DNA of 64,000 bases from Arcuatula senhousia (lineage: Eukaryota > Mollusca > Bivalvia > Mytilida > Mytilidae): contig OZ020308.1 in assembly GCA_963971305.1 (NCBI GenBank), forward strand, positions 26,813,275 through 26,877,274, written 5' to 3'. The position numbers and the translations under genes were made by a program. Below the pieces are notes generated by a model that saw only the letters and a list, made by a program, of their open reading frames with translations, was not told the origin of the DNA and ran no database searches. Numbering within the stretch: the first letter of the stretch is position 1; each line of letters opens with the position of its first letter. This document shows, piece after piece, positions 57,427 through 64,000 of this stretch.

Positions 57427-58043
57427 AGGTTTTCAAGTACTGAAATATGTGTTGTAAAGTCACTGTTTACATATTTCCAGTTTTTTTTTTCTAAAATTGT
57501 GGCCATTTCTAATGCATGCGCAGTTGATAAGTTTACCTCGTTTTGTAATTGTTGATATATTTTTGGCTTTAGTGTTTTGTTTGTTAAAATCTTATATCCT
57601 ACTGGTCTTCAAATTTTTCGACTTCTAGCGTGTCTGATGAAGGTTAGTCCAGAAAAGCGCTTCACACGCTCTGAATGTTTGTTTTTTGTCATTCATAAAA
57701 ATAATATCAAGACCCGGTATGTGAATCGTGTCTTTTTGGTACATATTCCATATTATTTCGTTTTGAATATTATTACACAGTTTGGCTTTAGTGCTGTGTG
57801 GAGGTCGTAGAAAGCTTCCCCGTGCTTATGTTGTATGCTCTTATATATATTTCCGAGTACTGAAATATGTGTTGGAAAGTCACTGTTTACATATTAATTT
57901 TCCAGTTTTTTTTACGTCTTCTGGTGTAAAATTGTGGCCATCTCAAATGCAGTTTACCTTGTTTAGTCATTGTTGATATATATTTTTTGGCTTTAGTGTT
58001 TTGTTTGTTTAAATCTTATATCCTACCGGTCTTCAAATTTTTT
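57427..58043 (+). mobile_element. Retrozyme-like array, diverged, about 1.6 units
   Basis: Unit landmarks appear twice: TTTTCAAGTACTGAAATATG at 57431 and TTCCGAGTACTGAAATATG at 57850. CTACTGGTCTTCAAATTTTT and CTACCGGTCTTCAAATTTTT also pair. One hammerhead is present (57628-57669). Between units lies TTTGGCTTTAGTGCTGTGTG then GGAAGCTTCCCC-type text as in the right-hand array. The second unit breaks off where the LINE begins. Confidence 0.75.
57628..57669 (+). ncRNA. Type I hammerhead ribozyme, variant
   Basis: GCGTGT, CTGATGA, AGGTTAGTCCA (one loop change from the other copies), GAA, AAGCGCTT, C at 57663, ACACGC. The whole core and stem I are kept although the surrounding unit has diverged, which suggests constraint on the ribozyme. 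Confidence 0.8.
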
Positions 58044-58058
58044 GTTTTTTTGTTTTTT

Positions 58059-61000
58059 TATTATTATTACATTATTATTATTACAATTCTTATATAGCGC
58101 TCCATCTATACATATATGATACTCAAAGCGCTGTACAAATTCATTTAAATAAAACAACAAAAGAAACAATGATGTATAAAGTTACAATAATACATGTTTA
58201 CATTAAAAACAATAAAATGTATCTACATGAATGAATACATAGGTGTTAGGTAACTTTAAAAAAATATATAAAAAAAAACTATCAGATATCCATAAAAAAA
58301 TGATCAAAATAAAAAATAAATAAATAAATAAATAAAAATTTAAAAGGATCGCAAATTAAAATATAAATAAATATTTCAATGCTTATTAAATGAAAGTGAA
58401 AATGGAAATTAAAATATTGAGTAAAAAATAATTATTGATTACCACTTTAAAAATCACAGTGAAAATGATAATGATAAAAGAAACAGGATAACTGTAGGTT
58501 AAAAGAATATTAAGAACTATTTACAATAAAATTAATTAATGACAGAGTTAAATAATATGGTATTATATACATATCACAGTTTCAAGACGAATCACAGTTT
58601 CAGACAAATCACAGTTTCAGGCAAATCAAAGTTTTAGACCACAGTAAAAGCTTTATAGTAAAAAGATAGGTTTTGAGCTTTTTCTTAAAAACATTAACAG
58701 ATAAGTTAGTGTCACGCATCTGATCTGGAAGATCGTTCCAAAGAACAGCAGCCGCCCTGTCAAATCTTCTCTCTCCGTGTGTTTTCGTTCGAACAAATGG
58801 TGTCACCAATAAACATTTCTTTCCTGATCTCAAGGGTCAAGAGGGATGGTACAGTTCTACAATTTCTTCTAGGTAAGATGGTGCATTCCCAGTGAGGGTT
58901 TTAAAGACGTAAAGCAAAAGTTTGTATTGGTATCGATATGATATGGGAAGCCAGTGAAGAGACTTTAGCACATGTGTTATGTGATCTGATTTTCGTGTTC
59001 TTGATATAACCCTCGCAGCAGTATTTTGCACTCGTTGTAGTCGTTGTAATTGACAACTGGGTAGTCCAAAAAGTAGAGCGTTTCCATAATCGAGACGGGA
59101 AGTAACCAATGAACACATTAATGTCTTACATGCATCTGTCGTGATATATTGTCGAATACGGCCGATGTTCCGAATCTGATGATAGCATGACTTTGAAATA
59201 GAGCTTATTTGGTTAGTCATTGACAGAGACTGGTCAAAGTAGACTCCTAGGTTCTTTACGCATTCAGCACTGCTGACGATGCTACTACCAATTTGAACTG
59301 AACAGTGCTTGAGGTCTTTTATTCGATGCTTTGGGGCGAAAAGAATCAGCTCTGTCTTATCTTCGTTAAGTTTAAGCATATTTGCGCACATCCATTTACT
59401 AATGTCAGATAAACAAAGTTCCAGACGTTGCGAGATGTTGTTCCAGTTGTCTAGTGGTTTCACGACTAAATACACCTGTGTGTCGTCTGCATAACAATGA
59501 TGATACATATTATGATGTCTACATATCTCACCAATCGGCTTTGAAAAAATACAATATAATTTAGGTCCCAAAACTGATCCTTGAGGAACTCCAAAATTTA
59601 ACTCGATCTTGTCGGACAAAGTGTTTCCGATAGCAATTTGCTGAGATCGAATTCGTAGATAAGAGATTAACCAAGACAGGGCGTATCCCGTTACTCCGAA
59701 AGACTTTTCAAGACGCACAGCTAAAATGTCGTGGTCGATTACATCAAATGCTGCAGACAGGTCGAGCATTAAGAGTACGGCACAGCAATTGTTGTCAAGA
59801 GCTACGGAAATGTCATGATGTACGCGTAGCAATGCTGTCTCGGTAGAATGATATGCCCTGTAAGCTGACTGGGCAGGTTCATATAAGTTATTTGATGTTA
59901 GGTTATTCTCCAGACGACTCTCAACAACCTTTTCTAAAATTTTGGAAACAAATGGTAAATTTGAAACCGGTCGATAGTTCTTCATGACATCTTTGTCAAG
60001 TCCTGGTTTTTTCAATAAAGGTCTTACAATAGCGCCTTTGAAACATTCCAGAACCGCACACTCATGAAACGATGTGTTAACGATATTGGTTATGGCGAGA
60101 GACAGATTGTCCACGCATGATTTTAGCACTGATGTTGGAAGTGGATCTAACTCACATGACTTGCAAGGTGCCTTTGAAATGATTTTCTTAATCTCCTCAA
60201 CAGACGCTGGTGAAAAAGAAGTTAGAGCGTTGCCTTCGAACGTAGTGTCAGCAGAGAAAGGATCAACAGCGTCAGATTCCTCGTTCGCTTTTGACAAGTT
60301 TGTTCTGATCGTTTCTATTCTACCATGAAAGAAGGACCCAAAACGGTTGGCCAATTCGAATTCACTCCTATGCGTAGGTAGAATAACCATATTTGTGTTG
60401 CCAAGCAGATTGTTGGTTAGTTTGAAAAGGCGTTTATGGTCGTTTCCAAGTTCATGAATTTTATTTGAGTAGTATTCAGCCTTTGATTTTTGAAGAAGGC
60501 GACTGGTTTTGAAACAATGTTCTTTGTATATTTGTCTATCAACATGGAGTGTAGACTTTCTCATCTTCCGTTCAGCTCTGCGGCGTTCTTTTTTAGAAGC
60601 CCGGATTTCATCCGAATACCATTCAGTGTTTGGGCGTGATGTAACCTGCTTCGTTTGTACCGGGGCATGTTTATCAAGTAACCGATGCAACACAGAGTTA
60701 TATTCACATACTTGGGATTCTGTTGAACTTGATGCACTTAGCTCCACCGACAGAGGAGAGTCGTTCAAGTCGGATATAAAGCTATCGATATCGATGTCAT
60801 TACACTTGCGGAATGTAAGAGTCTTCCTTGGCTTTGGTGGTTTTACCGTATTAACAGCGCATTTTATCGCAAAATGGTCTAGTTTGGAAGTACCATTTGA
60901 GTCACAGATTGGTGTGTCTTCGATACTAAGCGGCCCTGAAATTATATGGTTGTTTTCTCTTGTAATGAGTGTGACCGTGGACATGTGTCGCTCCAACAAC

Positions 61001-61975
61001 GTGTTGTTTCAAACCATGATCGTGAATAGTATCTAAAAACTTTCGGCCATCGCTATCGCTGGGATCATCAATATGAAAATTCAAGTCTCCAGTGATAATT
61101 ATATCTTCCGTGATATTACCAACATGGTCGAGAAAATCTTGCCATTCGTCAAAAAATGTGGATGTTTTAAGTTGGTTCCGTTTGGATGTTGGAGGACGGT
61201 AGATGACGAAAAGGAGAAATGTGCGGTTGCTAGCTGTAACCCTGCACTGTAGCATTTCAAAATGTGTGATGGCGCTTAATCCTTTGCACTGAAATGGTTT
61301 GACGGCAATGCTAGATTTATGAATGACGGCGACTCCTCCACCTCTACGATTTATACGAGACAAATGTTGAATACTATATCCTGCGGGGACTAGTTCTGAT
61401 ATAACGGAATTGTCAGTAGAATCCCCTAGCCATGTCTCCGTAGCTGCAAATATATCCGTGTCGCTTGTTATCAGATAGTCGCTGATGGATAATGTTTTGT
61501 TTCGCAGTGATCGTACATTAAGGACGGTAAGAGATAATGATTTAGAATTATCTAGGTTTTGTTCCTTTTTCAAAAGTACTAAATTCTCATGGTTGGTATA
61601 TCTCTGGGGTTGACGAACCAAGTGGAAACGTTCCCTCGTAACGGTACTGATAGTCTCATTTGCCGTAGTCGACATTGTTGTTTTGACATCTGGTGGCAGC
61701 AAATTAATTAAATTGTTCTTGTTCACTTCTCTGTTGTCAAAGTTGAGTTTCGATGAACGCATTCGGGAGCTGATAAGAGTTTGTATTGGTCTTTGGACCT
61801 TTCTTCCGCCTCTGGTACCGCGACGTGTAGCTTTTCCTGGTGTGGTAGTGCGAGAACAGAAGTCCGGGCAAGTTGGTACTTTCGTAGCATTGAATAGTGA
61901 TAGAAAATATCTTTTTTAATGAAGAAGTCATGGTGACAGTTTTAAGTATGTAGCGAATCGACTTGAAACTGCTGA
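58059..61975 (-). mobile_element. CR1/L2-like non-LTR retrotransposon, near full length
   Basis: Minus-strand element of about 3.9 kb: ORF with endonuclease and reverse transcriptase, then a 3' UTR containing TACAGCGCTTTGAGTATC and GGAGCGCTATATAAGAATTG, ending in an (ATT)n tail at 58060-58085. Such a GCGCTATATAA...(ATT)n end is typical of CR1/L2-clade elements. The 5' limit is approximate. It lies between retrozyme units, so it probably inserted into a retrozyme array. Confidence 0.82.
58609..61915 (-). pseudogene. LINE ORF2: AP endonuclease plus reverse transcriptase, two lesions
   Basis: N-terminal basic stretch (GTRGGRKVQRPIQTL), then the APE domain with LNVRSLRNK, AATETWLGD (catalytic Glu), GGGVAVIHK, VIYRPPTS, IITGDLNFHID and, after the lesion, LDHFAIKC. 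The RT domain has NYRPVSNLPFVSKILEKVVE, LMLDLSAAFDVIDHDIL, GVPQGSVLGPKLY and CYADDTQVYL (catalytic YADD). It is followed by LNEDKTELI, LGVYFDQSLS, SRLDYGNALLFG, LHWLPI and FDRAAAVLWNDLP. Lesion 1: at about 60966 the conserved TLDLVIT-like segment lacks some 10-11 bases, shifting frame between endonuclease and RT. Lesion 2: an in-frame TGA at 58837-58839 where relatives have Arg, fitting CGA to TGA decay. Otherwise well preserved, so relatively young. Dead as a protein source unless the shift is bypassed. Confidence 0.9.
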
Positions 61976-62107
61976 ATAAGTCAATGTTTTTGTCATTTAT
62001 GAAAATAATATCAATATTAAAAACGAAAGAATATGGAATATGTGCCAAAAAGACACGATCCACATATTGAAATGATATTAATAAATGTACAAAAGCAAAA
62101 TTTCATT

Positions 62108-62149
62108 GCGTGTGAAGCGCTTTTCTGGATTAACCTTCATCAGACACGC
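62108..62149 (-). ncRNA. Type I hammerhead ribozyme, array copy 1
   Basis: Minus strand: GCGTGT, CTGATGA, AGGTTAATCCA, GAA, AAGCGCTT, C (complement of 62114), ACACGC. Predicted cut is after that C. Confidence 0.82.
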
Positions 62150-62500
62150 TAGGAGTAGAAAACTTGGAAAACCGGTAGAATATTAGATTTGATTTAAAAA
62201 ATGCCAAAAAATATTACAACAATGACCAAACAGATAAATCTATCAATTTTTAAAGAAACAGCCAAACGTTGTCAAATTTTGGAAATATGTAAACTGTGTC
62301 TTTCCAACACATATTCCAGTACTCGAAAATATATAAGAGCATACAACTGAAGCACGGGGAAGCTTTCTACGACCTCCACACGGCACTAAAGCCAAACTCT
62401 GAAATAATATTAAAAACGAAAGAATATGGAATATGTGCCAAAAAGACACGATCCACATATTGAAATGATATTAATAAATGTACAAAAGCAAAATTTCACT

Positions 62501-62542
62501 GCGTGTGAAGCGCTTTTCTGGATTAACCTTCATCAGACACGC
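62501..62542 (-). ncRNA. Type I hammerhead ribozyme, array copy 2
   Basis: Identical to array copy 1 and exactly 393 bp away, so cutting at both would release a 393-nt RNA. Confidence 0.82.
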
Positions 62543-62893
62543 TAGGAGTAGAAAACTTGGAAAACCGGTAGAATATTAGATTTGATTTAAAAAATGCCAA
62601 AAAATATTACAACAATGACCAAACAGATAAATCTATCAATTTTTAAAGAAACAGCCAAACGTTGTCAAATTTTGGAAATATGTAAACTGTGTCTTTCCAA
62701 CACATATTCCAGTACTCGAAAATATATAAGAGCATACAACTGAAGCACGGGGAAGCTTTCTACGACCTCCACACGGCACTAAAGCCAAACTCTGAAATAA
62801 TATTAAAAACGAAAGAATATGGAATATGTGCCAAAAAGACACGATCCACATATTGAAATGATATTAATAAATGTACAAAAGCAAAATTTCACT

Positions 62894-62935
62894 GCGTGTG
62901 AAGCGCTTTTCTGGATTAACCTTCATCAGACACGC
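62894..62935 (-). ncRNA. Type I hammerhead ribozyme, array copy 3
   Basis: Identical to copies 1 and 2, again 393 bp apart. As the minus-strand 5'-most ribozyme it would bound the first released monomer. Confidence 0.82.
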
Positions 62936-63267
62936 TAGGAGTAGAAAACTTGGAAAACCGGTAGAATATTAGATTTGATTTAAAAAATGCCAAAAAATAT
63001 TACAACAATGATCAAACAGATAAATCTATCAATTTTTAAAGAAACAGCCAAACGTTGTCAAATTTTGGAAATATGTAAACTGTGTCTTTCCAACACATAT
63101 TCCAGTACTCGAAAATATATAAGAGCATACAACTGAAGCACGGGGAAGCTTTCTACGACCTCCACACGGCACTAAAGCCAAACTCTGAAATAATATTAAA
63201 AACGAAAGAATATGGAATATGTGCCAAAAAGACACGATCCACATATTGAAATGATATTAATAAATGT

Positions 63268-63330
63268 ACACCCGGTATGTGAATCGTGTCTTTATGGCAC
63301 ATATTCCATATTATTTCGTTTTTAATAATG
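63268..63330 (+). repeat. Retrozyme unit fragment in the opposite orientation
   Basis: CCCGGTATGTGAATCGTGTC then GGCACATATTCCATATTATT matches the left-hand (+) units at 57713-57765. It faces the minus-strand array, so a unit-sized inverted repeat exists at 63200-63320. Confidence 0.75.
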
Positions 63331-64000
63331 TCATAGGGTTTTGTTTTGTCTTCCTTTACCGGATTTGACACACTGAATTGATCGTGGCAACGCGACGGGT
63401 GTGCTATAGCAAGCAGGAATTGCATACTCTTCCGGAGCACCTGAGTTCACCCTCGTCGCGTTCTTGATTGATATGCAGTTATTTTTGTGTTTCCATGTTT
63501 TACATGTTGTCTGTTTTTGTCCCGTTCTTGTTGGTGTTTGCTGGTTTTGTCTCTGCATGGCCTTTCGGACTTTTGACTTTCGGATACCCCATTGTTTCCT
63601 CTGATTCTTTGATTTATACTTATTGACTGGGTATGAGGGAAACAGTTTAATCTATTTCGCCAAACGCAGTAGTTATGTCCGAGAATTAAAAATTAAATTA
63701 ACTGTTTTTCAAATACCGGTACCCAGTTAGTAAGTGTTTATTACATGTGTATATCGAAAGAACAGCACACAAAACGTGTTGGATCAAAACTAATTTAAAC
63801 AAAATGCCAGAATGTACAATATCTAGAACTGAGACATGAAATGCAATCAATTTTATTCAAAATCTCATAAAAATGCAAGAAAAAGTACTAGCGTGTTGCA
63901 TGGAAAACTCGTCCATTAAACAATAATAAAAGGTATGAATCCAAATTTAAACAATGACCAAAAAAAATGATGGGTTAATAGCGGGGCTTCATGACGTCAA
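63331..64000. other. Intergenic with a possible dispersed repeat
   Basis: 63360-63640 includes CTTCCGGAGCACCTGAGTTC, a word set I associate with common mytilid/bivalve dispersed repeats, but boundaries are not visible. A single CRE-like TGACGTCA is at the very end (63992-63999). The 75- and 95-codon minus frames lack support. Confidence 0.35.

Larger units (their letters stand above)
62012..63267 (-). mobile_element. Retrozyme-like tandem array, 393-bp units, about 3.2 copies
   Basis: Units repeat exactly every 393 bp (for example GCGTGTGAAGCGC at 62108, 62501 and 62894) with only a few differences, such as ATTGCG versus ACTGCG and ACCAAACAG versus ATCAAACAG. Each carries one hammerhead on the minus strand. 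The 71-codon minus open frames repeated here (62243, 62636, 63029) are translations of the unit, not genes. Tandem, non-coding, hammerhead-bearing units of this size are the definition of metazoan retrozymes, whose RNAs self-cut and circularise. Confidence 0.85.

Noticed and set aside
59309..61036. Plus-strand open frames of 61-175 codons across the LINE
   Set aside because: Antisense shadows of the endonuclease-RT gene.
62243..63244. Three identical 71-codon minus-strand frames (MWIVSFWHIFHILSFLI...)
   Set aside because: They repeat because the 393-bp retrozyme unit repeats; the same sequence is non-coding in the diverged copies.

Overview
The window looks like nuclear DNA of a lophotrochozoan, most likely a bivalve mollusc. 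It is AT-rich, its genes are split by long introns, and it is packed with mollusc-type dispersed repeats (GCTCACCTGG elements, (GTCC)n-bearing elements, CR1/L2-like LINEs). There is no bacterial gene organisation. The species is not settled from sequence alone.

Layout. Positions 1-40711 (+) hold the last twelve recognisable exons of one gene, identified as HAUS5 (augmin subunit 5). The 5' exons, about a quarter of the protein, lie upstream of the window. Exon phases chain without a break and the C-terminus carries the family's WW.QP.Q motif. Introns reach 17 kb and are filled with nested repeats. Positions 40712-53100 are intergenic and almost all repeat-derived. Positions 53149-54581 hold a compact gene for a 177-residue protein with a permuted papain/LRAT-like His...Asn-Cys signature; a perfect double-CRE palindrome and a duplicated splice-donor block lie upstream. 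Positions 57427-63320 hold a repeat complex: tandem copies of a unit carrying type I hammerhead ribozymes (a retrozyme) surround a decayed CR1/L2-like LINE.

Two repeat systems stand out. (1) Hammerhead-bearing units occur at three loci: a near-identical 393-bp tandem array (62012-63267, minus strand), a diverged pair of units (57427-58043) and a clean single-unit insertion with a short target duplication (46299-46622). (2) At least eight sequence-unrelated repeat families share one architecture: a 5' subterminal inverted repeat that folds into a hairpin, a (GTCC/GTCGTC)n segment, internal tandem repeats of about 135-175 bp (longer in some), then the complementary subterminal repeat, a second hairpin, and a CTTG or CTAG end before T. 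This matches Helentron-derived HINE elements. A third notable object is a 2.2-kb element with identical 461-bp direct terminal repeats flanked by a 20-bp duplication (31112-33315), nested inside a MITE within a HAUS5 intron.

The two genes show no functional link to each other. The rest is transposon ecology: nested insertions whose order can be read from target-site duplications. No tRNA, rRNA, CRISPR or viral gene was recognised. All coordinates were read by eye; repeat boundaries may be off by a few bases.
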